From Rugamonas aquatica (GTDB lineage: Bacteria > Pseudomonadota > Gammaproteobacteria > Burkholderiales > Burkholderiaceae_D): a stretch of DNA of 64,000 nucleotides. The translations under genes and the position numbers were made by a program. The stretch lies in the NCBI RefSeq assembly GCF_009380215.1, contig NZ_WHUG01000019.1:36532-100531 (forward strand), given 5' to 3'. The notes beneath the pieces were generated by a model, which was given only the letters and a program-made list of their open reading frames with translations, had not been told where the DNA came from and made no database searches. Positions 56,201 to 64,000 of this stretch are shown here, piece after piece (within the stretch, counting starts at the first letter, position 1; each line of letters opens with the position of its first letter).

Positions 56201-59200
56201 GTCCGCCGTGGCCGCCATCACCACCGCGCAACTGCAAGCGATGAAGACCCAGCAGCTGGCCGCCCTGAGCAGCAAGCAGCTGGCCGCGCTCAGCACCGAC
56301 CAGATCGTCGCGCTGACCACCGCCCAGGCCAGCAACCTGGGCAGCCAGCAACTGGCGGCGCTGTCCAGCGACCAGCTGCTGGCCATCGAAACCGAAGACC
56401 TGGCCGCGCTGAAGACCGCGCAACTGGCCGCCCTCGGCACCGGCCAGGTCAGCCTGCTGAGCACCGACCAGATCGTCGCGCTGACCAGCGCGCAGTTCGC
56501 CAGCCTGAGCACGCGCCAGCTGCAGTCGCTGAGCACCGGCCAGATCGTGGCGATGGAAACCCGCGACCTGGCCGCGCTGCGCACCGCGCAGATCGCCGGC
56601 CTGAGCACCGACCACCTGAACGCGCTGACCAGCACCCAGCTGCAAGCGCTGACCACGGCCCAGCTGGCCGCGCTGGCCAGCAGCCAGCTGGCCGCGCTGT
56701 CCACCGCGCAGATCGCCAACCTGAGCACCGTCCAGGTCAGCAGCCTGGTGACCGCGCAAGTGGCCATGCTGAGCAGCGACCAGCTGGTCGCGCTCGGCAC
56801 GCAAGGCTTGTCGCTGATGAGAACCGTGCAGATCGCCGCGCTCAAAACGGCGCAGATCGCCACGCTGAACAGCGACCAGATCGTCGCGCTGACCACCCTG
56901 CAGGTCAGCAACCTGGGCACGCAGCAAGTCGCCGCCCTCAGCAGCGACCAGTTGAACGCCATGGAAAGCCAGGACTTCGCCGCGCTGAAAACGGCGCAGT
57001 TCGCCGCGCTGGGCACCGACGTCATCGCCAGCCTGACCACCGCCCAGATCACCGCGCTGACCACCACGCAAGTGTCCAGCCTGAGCACGCGCCAGCTGGC
57101 CGCGCTCGGCACCGCGCAATTGCAGGCGTTCTCCAGCGCCGACATCGCCGCGCTGCGCACCGCGCAAATCCTGGCCCTCAGCACCGACCAGCTCGACGCG
57201 CTGGGCAGCGACCAGTTCCGCGCCCTGAGCATCGCGCAATTGGCGGCCCTGAGCAGCGCCCAGTTCCAGGCGCTGACCACCGACCAGATCGTCGCGCTGA
57301 GCACGCAGCAGGCCGCCAACCTCGGCACCGCCCAGGTGCGCGCGCTGAGCGCCACCCAGCTGGCCGCGCTGGAAACGCAAGACCTGGCCGCCTTCAAGAC
57401 GCAGCAGGTCGCCGCGCTGAGCACCGCCCAGTTCGTCCTGCTGAGCAGCGACCAGATCGCCGGCCTGAGCGCCGCCCAAGTGGCGTCGCTGACTTCGCAG
57501 CAATTGACGGCGCTGGCCACCGACCAGGTGCGCGCGCTGGAAACCCAAGACCTGGCCGCGCTGCGCACCGCGCAGCTGCAATCGCTGAGCACCGACCAGC
57601 TCGACGCCATCAGCACCGACCAGCTGCAAGCGATGACGGCGGCCCAGCTGGCCTCGCTGAGCACCGCGCAATTCCAGGGCTTGCAGACTGCACAGATCAC
57701 CGCGCTGACCACGGCGCAAGTGGCGGCGCTGGCCACCGGCCAGGTCGCCAGCCTGACCGCCGGCCAGCTGGCCGCGCTCAACACCGATGAAATCGCCGCG
57801 CTGAAGACGGTGCAGATCAACGCCCTGCGCACCGCGCAGATCACGCTGCTGAGCACCGACCAGATCATGGCGCTGACCAGCAACCAGGTCGGCTCGATGA
57901 CCACCGCCCAGCTGTCCTCGCTGTCGTCCGACCAGATCGGCGCGCTGGGCACGGCCGACTTCGCCGCGCTGAGCGCCGCCCAGCTGGCCGCGCTGGGTGC
58001 GCTGAGCAACCTGAGCACCGACCAGATCCAGGCGCTGACGCTGAACCAGATCGCCGGCCTGACCACCGACCAGATTGCCGCCTTCACCACCAACCAGATC
58101 GTCGCGCTGACCACGCGCCAGATCGCCAGCGTCAGCACCGCCGACCTTTCCGTGCTGAGCAGCGACCAGCTGCGCGCGCTGGAATTGCAAGACCTGGCCG
58201 CGATGAAAACCGCGCAGATCGCCGCGCTGCGCACGCTGCAGATCACCCAGCTGACCACCGACCAGGTGCAGGCGCTGACCACGGCCCAGGCGGCCGGCCT
58301 GACCACTGGCCAGATCGCGGCGCTGACCACCGACCAGGTGCAGGCGCTGAGCAGCGATGAACTCGCCGCGCTGAAGACCGCGCAGATCGCCGCCCTCAGC
58401 AGCGACCAGATCGCCGCGCTGGCGCTGGCCCAGCTGCAGAGCCTGGGCGCGGCCCAGTTGAACGCCTTCGGCAGCGCCCAGATCCAGTCGCTGAGCACGG
58501 ACCAGATCGTCGCGCTGACCACGCAGCAATTCCAGGGCCTGGGCACGGCCCAGGTGGCCGCGCTGAGCACGCAGCAATTGGGCGCGATTGAAACCGAAGA
58601 CCTGGCCGCGCTGAAGACCGCGCAGATCGCCGCCCTCGGCACCAGCCAGGTGCAGGCGCTGGCGGCCGACCGCATCGCCGCGCTGACCACCGCGCAGGCG
58701 CAGGCGCTGACCACCAACCAGCTGCTGGCGCTGAGCTCGGCACAGATCCAGGCCTTGAACACCGACGACCTGGGCGCGCTGAAGGCCGCGCAGATCGCCG
58801 CCCTCGGCAGCGACCAGCTCAACGCGCTGATCGTCGACCAGCTGCAGAGCCTGGGCTCGGCCCAGCTCAACGCGCTGACCACGGCGCAATTCCGCGCGCT
58901 GAGCACCACGCAGATCGCGCAGCTGACCACGCAGCAATACGCGCAACTGGGCACGGCGCAACTGGCCGCCCTCAGCTCCGACCAGCTGGCCACGATGGAA
59001 CTGGAAGACCTGGCCGCGCTGCTGTCCAACCAGATCCTGGCGCTGGGCACCTTGCAGATCAGCCAGCTGGACCTGGCCCACATCAGCGCGCTGACCACGC
59101 TGCAGGTGGCCGCGCTGAGCAGCAACCAGCTGCTGGCGCTGTCGACCGACCAGTTGCAATCCATCACCACCGACGACCTGCAGGCGCTGAAGACCGCGCA

Positions 59201-62200
59201 AGTGCAGGCGCTCAGCACCAACCAGCTGATCTCGCTGACGATGGACCAGCTGCAAAACCTGACCACGGCGCAGATGGACGCGCTGACCTCGGCCCAGGCC
59301 GCCTCGCTGACCACCGCGCAGATCGCCGCGCTGACCACGCTGCAAGTCGACAACCTGGCGACCCGCCAGCTCGGCGCGCTGGGCAGCAACCAGATCGCCG
59401 CCATCAGCACCGACAACTTCGCCACGCTGTCGAGCACGCAGATCGGCGCGCTCAACGCCGCCCAGTTCGGCGCCATCACCACCGACCAGATCGTGGCCCT
59501 GAGCAGCATGCAGGCGGCCTCGCTGAGCACCGCGCAAGTGGCCGCCCTCAGCAGCGACCAGCTCGATGCGCTGGAAACGGCCGACTTCGTCGCGCTGAAA
59601 TCGTCGCAGATCGCCGCCATCGGCAGCGCCAACATCGCCGCGCTGACCACCGGCCTGGTCAGCGCCCTGACCACCGCCCAGATCGTCGGCCTGAACAACG
59701 GCCAGATCGCCGCGCTGAGCACCGACCACATCACCGTGCTGGGCACCGCCCAGGTCGGCACGCTGAGCACCGCGCAGATCACCGCGCTCAGCACCAACCA
59801 GATCGTTGCCCTCAGCACCATGGACTTCGTGGCGCTGCGCAGCAACCAGCTGGCCGCGTTCAGCACGGCCCAGTTCGCCGCGCTGACCAGCGACCAGTTG
59901 AACGCGCTGTCGACCAACGCCTTCACCGGCCTGACCACGCAGATGCTGGCCTCGCTGACGGCCGCGCAATTCAGCCAGCTGAGCACCGCGCAGGTCGCCG
60001 CGCTGACCTCGCTGCAAGCGCCGTCGCTGAGCACCGCCCAGCTGGCCGCGTTCAGCACCGACCAGTTCGCCGTGCTGGGCACCAGCGCCATCAGCCACCT
60101 GCTGGCCGCGCAGTTCGCCACGCTGGGCACCGACCAGATCGTCGCCTTGAGCACCGCGCAAGTCCGCTCGCTGAGCAGCGTGCAATTGACCGCGCTGACC
60201 AGCAGCCAGGTCGGCGCGCTGGAAACGGCCGACCTGGCCGCGCTGAGCACCGCGCAAGTGAGCACGCTGGGCAGCGACCAGTTGCTGGCCCTGCTGACCG
60301 ATCAGTTCGCCTCACTGAGCACCAGCCAGGTCGCGGCGCTGACGACCGACCAGGTCGCCGGCGGCCTGAGCACCGACCAGATCGTCGCGCTGACCACGGC
60401 GCAAGCGACGTCGCTGGCGACGCGCCAGGTGGCCGCGCTCACCACGGCCCAGATCGCCGCGCTGGAAACGGCCGACCTGTCATCCTTCACCACGCGCCAG
60501 ATGGTGGCGCTGCGCAGCGACCAGATCGCCGTATTGGGCAGCGACCAGTTGAACGCGCTGACCACGGCCGAACTGGTGGCGCTGACCACCAGCCAACTCA
60601 GCAACGGCCTCAGCACGACCCAGCTGGCCGCGCTGGACAGCGCCCACATCACGGCGCTGGGCACGGCGCAGCTGGCCTACGGCCTGGGCAGCGACAGCAT
60701 CGCCGCGCTGACCACCGACCAGATCGCCGCGCTGCGCACCGCGCAGACCGTCGCGCTGGCCACCAGCCAGGTGCAGGCGCTGACGACCGACCAGATCGTC
60801 GCGCTGAGCACCGCGCAAGTCTCGACGCTGAGCACGCAGCAAGTCGCGGCGCTCACCACCGACCAGATCATCGCGCTGGAAACCGTGGACGTGAACGCCA
60901 TGAGCACGCGCCAGATCGCCGCGCTCGGCACGTCCCAGATCGCCTTCCTGGGCAGCGCCCAGCTCAACGCGCTGAGCCTGACGCAATTGGCCGCCTTCAG
61001 CACCGCCCAGCTGGCCAACGGCTTGCAGATCAACCAGGTGGCGGCGCTCGACACCGACCACATCGCCGCGCTCAGCACGGCGCAACTGGCCTACGGCCTG
61101 ACCATCAACAACCTGCTGGCCCTGACCAGCGACCAGATCCGCGCGCTGAAAACCGCGCAGCTCGCCGCGCTGACCACCGCCCAGGCCAGCAGCCTGTCCA
61201 CCGACCAGATCGCCGCCTTGCAGACGGCCCAGATCACCGGCCTGTCCACCGCGCAGATGCCGACGCTGACCGCCGACCAGCTGGCCGCGCTGAGCACCGC
61301 GCAAGTGGCCGCGCTGGACACGCAAGACCTGGCCGCGCTGACCGCCAGCCAGTTCACCGGCCTGTCCACCGACCAGACCGTCGCACTGACGACGGCGCAG
61401 ATCCGCGGCCTGAAAACCGCGCAGATCGCCGCCATCGACGTGCCGCAGGTGAACGTCCTCAGCACCGACCAGATCGCCGCGCTGAGCACCGCGCAAGCGG
61501 CCTCGCTGAGCATCAACGCCATCGTCGCGCTGTCGACCAACCAGATCGGCGCCTTGCAGACGGCCGACGTGGCCGCGCTGGGCACGCTGCAGGTGTCCAG
61601 CCTCGATGTCAGCCAGTTGGCCGGCCTGAACACCGCGCAGATCCAGGCGCTGACCAGCCTGCAGCTGGGCGCGATGACGGCCGACCAGATGTTCGCGCTG
61701 AGCACCAGCCAGATCGCCGCGCTGCGCACCGCGCAGATCGGCTACCTGAACACCACGCAACTGGCCGCGCTGTCGAACACGCAGATCCAGGCGCTGACCA
61801 CGGCGCAAGTCGCCAGCATCAAGCTCAGCCAGATCACCGCGCTGACGGTGGACCAGATCGCCGCGTTCAGCACCGACCAGCTGCAAGCCGTGACCGCTTC
61901 GCAGATCCAGACGCTGACCAGCACCCAGCTCAACTCGCTGACCGGCACGCAGGCCGCGGCGCTGACCACCACGCAGATGGCGGCGCTGAAAAACGCCCAG
62001 ATCGCCGCGCTGACCATCGACCAGATCAACGCCTTCACCACCACGCAACTGGGCGCCTGGACCACCAGCCAGCTCGGTTCGCTGACGGCGACGCAGATCG
62101 GCTACCTGTCGACCACGCAGATCGCCGGCCTGACCAATGCGCAAGTGGCCGGCCTGAAAACCAGCCAGCTGATCGTCTTCACCACCGACCAGATCGCCGC

Positions 62201-63155
62201 GTTCACGGCCGGCCAGGTGCCATCGCTGACCACGGCCGGCCTGGCCGCGCTCAGCGTCACCCAGGCCAACGCCTTCACCGGCGGCCAGATCGGCGCGATG
62301 TCGGTCACGCAGACCATGGCGCTGAACGCTTCGTCGAGCAACTACGCCACGCCGCTGGTGCTGGACCTGGATGGCAACGGCGTGCAAACGCTGGGCATCG
62401 CGGCCGGCGTGCAGTTCGACATCCGCGCCGAAGGCAAGAAAGTCAACACCGGCTGGGTCGACGCCCACGACGGCTTGCTGGCCCTGGACCGCAACGGCGA
62501 CGGCGTCATCAACGACGGCGGCGAACTGTTCGGCAGCGCCACCACCCTGGCGGACGGTAGTGCGACCACTGGTCGCACGGCCGCCGACGGCTACGCCGCG
62601 CTGAAGTCGCTCGACAGCAACGGCGACGGCCAGATCACCAGCGCCGACAGCGCCTTTGGCGCGCTGCGGGTCTGGGTGGACGCCAACTCCGACGGCGTCA
62701 GCCAGGCGGACGAGCTGAAGACGCTGGGTCAGCTGGGCATCGCCGCGATCGGCACCGACGCCAAGCACACGCTGACGCTACAGAACGGCAACGCCATCGG
62801 CATGACGTCGAGCTATACCGGCACCGACGGCAGCACCCACGCCAGCGCCGACGTCTGGTTCCTGGCGCAGAAGACCGCGACCACGGCCGCGGCCACGCTG
62901 CAGCAACAGGTGAGCGGCCTGAGCAACGCGATGGCGACGTATGCCAGCGCGGCCGCTGCGGCGCCCGCGCCACAGGCGGCGCTGACCAAGCCGAGCGATG
63001 CGGCAACAAGCGATGCCAATGCACAAGCACTGGCCGACGCCATGCAGCACTACCGCAGCCGCCAGGCGCTGCAAGGCGCCGCCGCGGCGCTGAGCAACCA
63101 GCACGAAGATGCCGCGCGCAACGCCGGCACCTGGTTCAGCGTTCCCAACCGCTAA
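53238..63155 (+). CDS. Giant octapeptide-repeat protein (3,305 residues) with C-terminal calcium-binding-like domain
   Basis: The ATG at 53238 is preceded by TAAGGAG at good spacing; a longer frame from 53199 has no site. After MPSIVPGL the protein is 377 consecutive short units covering residues 9-3029. Nearly all are 8 residues (consensus [ST]-T-x-Q-[ILV]-x-A-L); seven are 9 residues and one is 6. Acidic units such as ETQDLAAL followed by KTAQ recur at fixed spacings. Residues 3030-3305 form a non-repeat domain with PLVLDLDGNGVQTLG, LLALDRNGDGVINDGGELFG, LDSNGDGQITSADSAFG and VWVDANSDGVSQADEL. This EF-hand-like layout is typical of C-terminal regions of large secreted (often type I) proteins. 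No N-terminal signal peptide is seen. The repeat probably forms a long solenoid, perhaps an adhesin or surface fibre. Its function is unknown. Confidence 0.93.
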   Translation: MPSIVPGLNTDQIASLQTSQIAFLTTADIVLLSTLQMTAWSTTQLAAFGTSQLRALSTQNLQALNTQQLGYGFTTKQIAALTTGQIVSLSTNQLVHGLTTDQFASLATVQVAALGTQQLSIVGTDDIAALRSSQLVALSTAQLRSLTTDQIVSLSSSQAASLQTRQIAALSSNQLAAIDTDDIAALSTQQLNALATSQLGALTTAQMAALRTAQSSNLSTLQISALGTDQLAALGTDGFAALKTAQIAALTTKQFAALSTDQIVALTTAQTAALTTLQLGQMSSTQLAAMETQDFAALKSQQLNALSTATTAVLSTDQIAALTTAQIAAMRSSQLRGLSTDQIVALTTAQVAALGTQQVIVLTSDQVAAIETRDLAAMKTAQVAAFTTAQINALGTAQLAGLTTAQAAGLATQQLAALSTTLLTAMETQDLAALRTQQIAALATGGIAALGTDQIAALTSLQMGALKTTQLAALGTDQIAALNTAQVAGLASQQVAALSTTQLTAFSTANLASLKTQQLAAMGTSQIAALSTDQIVALKTAQANALSSLQLSALSSDQLNAMSTQDLAALRSQQLGGLSTSNVRSLTTDQIAALTTAQLAALSTQQIVALDSNQIVALTTGQATSLTTRQVAALSSSQVAALETRDLAALKTAQLAALSTAQFSALGTDQIVGLSSLQVAALATQLIAALSTDQIAAMETQDLVALKSQQAAALNTSAVAALTTAQFAALSSVQLSNFTTAQVAALTTDQIVALTTAQAATLSTREIAALSSNQLNALETADFAALKTAQIVALTSAQVASLSTDLIVALTTAQAGALTPAQLGALSSDQLNAMETQDFAALQTSQLLGLGTKAIATLTIGQVAALKTSQIVQLTSDQIRVLNSAQLGALNTAQVNAFTTAQIGALLTEQVAVLTTTDWASLKSTQLNALGSNQLAAVTTDQIVALTSLQAGALATQQIAQLSTDQIVALETADLSALKTQQVLALGTSAVAAITTAQLQAMKTQQLAALSSKQLAALSTDQIVALTTAQASNLGSQQLAALSSDQLLAIETEDLAALKTAQLAALGTGQVSLLSTDQIVALTSAQFASLSTRQLQSLSTGQIVAMETRDLAALRTAQIAGLSTDHLNALTSTQLQALTTAQLAALASSQLAALSTAQIANLSTVQVSSLVTAQVAMLSSDQLVALGTQGLSLMRTVQIAALKTAQIATLNSDQIVALTTLQVSNLGTQQVAALSSDQLNAMESQDFAALKTAQFAALGTDVIASLTTAQITALTTTQVSSLSTRQLAALGTAQLQAFSSADIAALRTAQILALSTDQLDALGSDQFRALSIAQLAALSSAQFQALTTDQIVALSTQQAANLGTAQVRALSATQLAALETQDLAAFKTQQVAALSTAQFVLLSSDQIAGLSAAQVASLTSQQLTALATDQVRALETQDLAALRTAQLQSLSTDQLDAISTDQLQAMTAAQLASLSTAQFQGLQTAQITALTTAQVAALATGQVASLTAGQLAALNTDEIAALKTVQINALRTAQITLLSTDQIMALTSNQVGSMTTAQLSSLSSDQIGALGTADFAALSAAQLAALGALSNLSTDQIQALTLNQIAGLTTDQIAAFTTNQIVALTTRQIASVSTADLSVLSSDQLRALELQDLAAMKTAQIAALRTLQITQLTTDQVQALTTAQAAGLTTGQIAALTTDQVQALSSDELAALKTAQIAALSSDQIAALALAQLQSLGAAQLNAFGSAQIQSLSTDQIVALTTQQFQGLGTAQVAALSTQQLGAIETEDLAALKTAQIAALGTSQVQALAADRIAALTTAQAQALTTNQLLALSSAQIQALNTDDLGALKAAQIAALGSDQLNALIVDQLQSLGSAQLNALTTAQFRALSTTQIAQLTTQQYAQLGTAQLAALSSDQLATMELEDLAALLSNQILALGTLQISQLDLAHISALTTLQVAALSSNQLLALSTDQLQSITTDDLQALKTAQVQALSTNQLISLTMDQLQNLTTAQMDALTSAQAASLTTAQIAALTTLQVDNLATRQLGALGSNQIAAISTDNFATLSSTQIGALNAAQFGAITTDQIVALSSMQAASLSTAQVAALSSDQLDALETADFVALKSSQIAAIGSANIAALTTGLVSALTTAQIVGLNNGQIAALSTDHITVLGTAQVGTLSTAQITALSTNQIVALSTMDFVALRSNQLAAFSTAQFAALTSDQLNALSTNAFTGLTTQMLASLTAAQFSQLSTAQVAALTSLQAPSLSTAQLAAFSTDQFAVLGTSAISHLLAAQFATLGTDQIVALSTAQVRSLSSVQLTALTSSQVGALETADLAALSTAQVSTLGSDQLLALLTDQFASLSTSQVAALTTDQVAGGLSTDQIVALTTAQATSLATRQVAALTTAQIAALETADLSSFTTRQMVALRSDQIAVLGSDQLNALTTAELVALTTSQLSNGLSTTQLAALDSAHITALGTAQLAYGLGSDSIAALTTDQIAALRTAQTVALATSQVQALTTDQIVALSTAQVSTLSTQQVAALTTDQIIALETVDVNAMSTRQIAALGTSQIAFLGSAQLNALSLTQLAAFSTAQLANGLQINQVAALDTDHIAALSTAQLAYGLTINNLLALTSDQIRALKTAQLAALTTAQASSLSTDQIAALQTAQITGLSTAQMPTLTADQLAALSTAQVAALDTQDLAALTASQFTGLSTDQTVALTTAQIRGLKTAQIAAIDVPQVNVLSTDQIAALSTAQAASLSINAIVALSTNQIGALQTADVAALGTLQVSSLDVSQLAGLNTAQIQALTSLQLGAMTADQMFALSTSQIAALRTAQIGYLNTTQLAALSNTQIQALTTAQVASIKLSQITALTVDQIAAFSTDQLQAVTASQIQTLTSTQLNSLTGTQAAALTTTQMAALKNAQIAALTIDQINAFTTTQLGAWTTSQLGSLTATQIGYLSTTQIAGLTNAQVAGLKTSQLIVFTTDQIAAFTAGQVPSLTTAGLAALSVTQANAFTGGQIGAMSVTQTMALNASSSNYATPLVLDLDGNGVQTLGIAAGVQFDIRAEGKKVNTGWVDAHDGLLALDRNGDGVINDGGELFGSATTLADGSATTGRTAADGYAALKSLDSNGDGQITSADSAFGALRVWVDANSDGVSQADELKTLGQLGIAAIGTDAKHTLTLQNGNAIGMTSSYTGTDGSTHASADVWFLAQKTATTAAATLQQQVSGLSNAMATYASAAAAAPAPQAALTKPSDAATSDANAQALADAMQHYRSRQALQGAAAALSNQHEDAARNAGTWFSVPNR
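53262..62324 (+). repeat. In-frame 24-bp coding repeat array, 377 units
   Basis: This is the DNA encoding the octad array: 24-bp near-repeats in a single reading frame, with 27-bp units at seven places and one 18-bp unit. Unit count and residue arithmetic agree exactly: 8 residues before, 3,021 in the array, ending at base 62324. High identity between units is at the level of short motifs, with many third-position changes, so recent wholesale duplication is not obvious. A 408-bp superperiod runs from 54108 to about 59574. Confidence 0.9.
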
Positions 63156-63165
63156 TCCGGAAACC

Positions 63166-63244
63166 GTCGTTCCCGCGCAAGCGGGAACCCATGCTGAGCC
63201 AGCTTCGGAGGCTCAGCATGGTCTCCCGCCTGCGCGGGAGCGAC
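63166..63244. repeat. REP-like inverted repeat pair, copy 3
   Basis: GTTCCCGCGCAAGCGGGAAC on the left, an inner palindrome ATGCTGAGCC...GGCTCAGCAT, and the inverted TCTCCCGCCTGCGCGGGAG on the right. It lies directly after the giant gene stop and may serve as its transcription end. Confidence 0.8.
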
Positions 63245-63377
63245 GCGGCGCTTGCCTATCTGTTGAGCAGGTGGGGTTTTACAGTCTTGCTCCTGTGCCA
63301 AAAGTTGCCCCTTACCCTGCGACAAAAAGGTATGATAGTGCGTACCTTTTATGGCTCATCCCATCCTAAGCCTAGCT

Positions 63378-64000
63378 ATGACCGCACAAGTACCTGCCGC
63401 ACCCGCTCCCATCGATAACAGCCCGCTGGGCACCGTTATGGCACTGGCCGTCAAAGGCGCGCTGTCCATCGGCGACCTGTTCGGCGCCGCCGCCGTGTTG
63501 CAGGAAAGTGGACAACTGCCCGCCGCCATCGCCCTGTACCGCGCCTGGATCGACCACACGCCGTCGCCGCTGGTCTACGCCGCCTGCTTCAACCTGGCCG
63601 TGGTGCTGTCCAATTCCGGCGACGACGCCGGCGCCGAAGCCGTGCTGCGCAAGGCCATCGCCCAGAACCCCGGCTTCGTCGAAGCCCGCCTCAACCTGGG
63701 CACGCTGCTGGAACGCACCGGCCGCCCGGACGACGCGCTGGCGATGTGGAAAACCATCCTTACCGATGAAGTGCAACCGGATATCAAGACCAATCCGACG
63801 CTGTACGTGCAAACCCTGAACAACCTCGGCCGCCTGCTGGAAATCCGCAAGCGCTATCCCGAGGCCGAAGCCATGCTGGCGCTGAGCCTGCGCGTCGATC
63901 CGCAACAGGCCAACGTCATGACCCACTGGGTCCACCTGCGCCAGAAACAGTGCGAATGGCCGGTCTACAGCGGCCTCGAACACATCTCGGTCGCTACCAT
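63378..64000 (+). CDS. TPR protein resembling GT41/SPINDLY-type O-GlcNAc transferase, 3' part cut by window edge
   Basis: The visible 207 codons start MTAQVPAAPAPIDNSPLGTV. They hold at least three TPR-like helical pairs: SGQLPAAIALYRAWIDHTP, DAGAEAVLRKAIAQNPGFVEARLNLGTLLERTG and YPEAEAMLALSLRVDPQQANVMTHW. The sequence then continues VHLRQKQCEWPVYSGLEH, a phrase typical of the linker between the TPR region and the catalytic domain in bacterial SPINDLY/OGT-like proteins. The glycosyltransferase domain itself would lie past base 64000, so the assignment is inferred. It is in the same direction as the giant repeat gene. Confidence 0.7.
   Translation, partial: MTAQVPAAPAPIDNSPLGTVMALAVKGALSIGDLFGAAAVLQESGQLPAAIALYRAWIDHTPSPLVYAACFNLAVVLSNSGDDAGAEAVLRKAIAQNPGFVEARLNLGTLLERTGRPDDALAMWKTILTDEVQPDIKTNPTLYVQTLNNLGRLLEIRKRYPEAEAMLALSLRVDPQQANVMTHWVHLRQKQCEWPVYSGLEHISVAT

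Noticed and set aside
53447..60265. A 2,272-codon open frame antisense to the giant repeat gene, and two others of 1,408 and 857 codons
   Set aside because: They mirror the repeat. The repeated codon pattern happens to avoid stops in the opposite strand, giving monotonous low-complexity translations without sites or families.
53262..62324. The 24-bp repeat array as a CRISPR or satellite
   Set aside because: The units are in one reading frame with no spacers, and third-position variation is as expected for a coding repeat.

Overview
The window looks like a chromosome segment around the replication origin of a betaproteobacterium, most probably Oxalobacteraceae (Massilia/Duganella/Janthinobacterium type). 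The reasons are the order mnmE-yidC-yidD-rnpA-rpmH / oriC / dnaA-dnaN-gyrB, the high GC content of the core genes, and the DUF4148, DUF4214 and bufferin-type genes. The genus is an inference. No rRNA, tRNA or CRISPR array was seen.

Layout. 1-9.3 kb: the origin region. mnmE (partial), yidC, yidD, rnpA and rpmH are on the minus strand. A 386-bp intergenic region with DnaA boxes follows, then dnaA, dnaN and gyrB on the plus strand, ending in a strong terminator. 9.4-17.6 kb: a lower-GC accessory island with a small KTSC-type gene and a six-gene, overlapping minus-strand operon. The operon encodes a C5-cytosine methyltransferase, a GHKL (paraMORC) ATPase, a Z1-domain ATPase, a PD-(D/E)XK protein, a Vsr nuclease and a second nuclease-like protein. 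This is an unconventional restriction-modification defence system. 18.2-26.7 kb: a type VI secretion module, tssF-tssG-vgrG-lipase effector-Tli4 immunity-PAAR. The VgrG carries a C-terminal extension that may carry the lipase.

26.8-53 kb: mostly ordinary accessory and metabolic genes. They include a stress-type protein, a PfpI-like protein, an SPFH protein, a large secreted PPC/DUF4214 protein, a periplasmic binding protein with DUF2252, a bufferin operon (bufA2-bufB-bufC) divergent from ompW with an FNR-like site, two LysR regulators with divergent oxidoreductases, two chemotaxis receptors, an M28 peptidase, folE and nudC. A RAYT (REP-associated transposase) element with 31-bp inverted ends sits between the peptidase and a thioredoxin-like gene and supplies the stop codon of the latter.

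53.2-63.2 kb: the most striking object. One gene encodes a ~3,305-residue protein made of 377 consecutive near-octapeptide units (consensus [ILV]-x-A-L-[ST]-T-x-Q), followed by a ~276-residue C-terminal calcium-binding-like domain. Acidic marker octads recur with alternating spacings of 10 and 7 units, giving a 136-residue (408-bp) superperiod over about 5.5 kb. It is followed by a REP-like element and a partial TPR gene resembling GT41/SPINDLY O-GlcNAc transferases, which could glycosylate the Ser/Thr-rich repeats.
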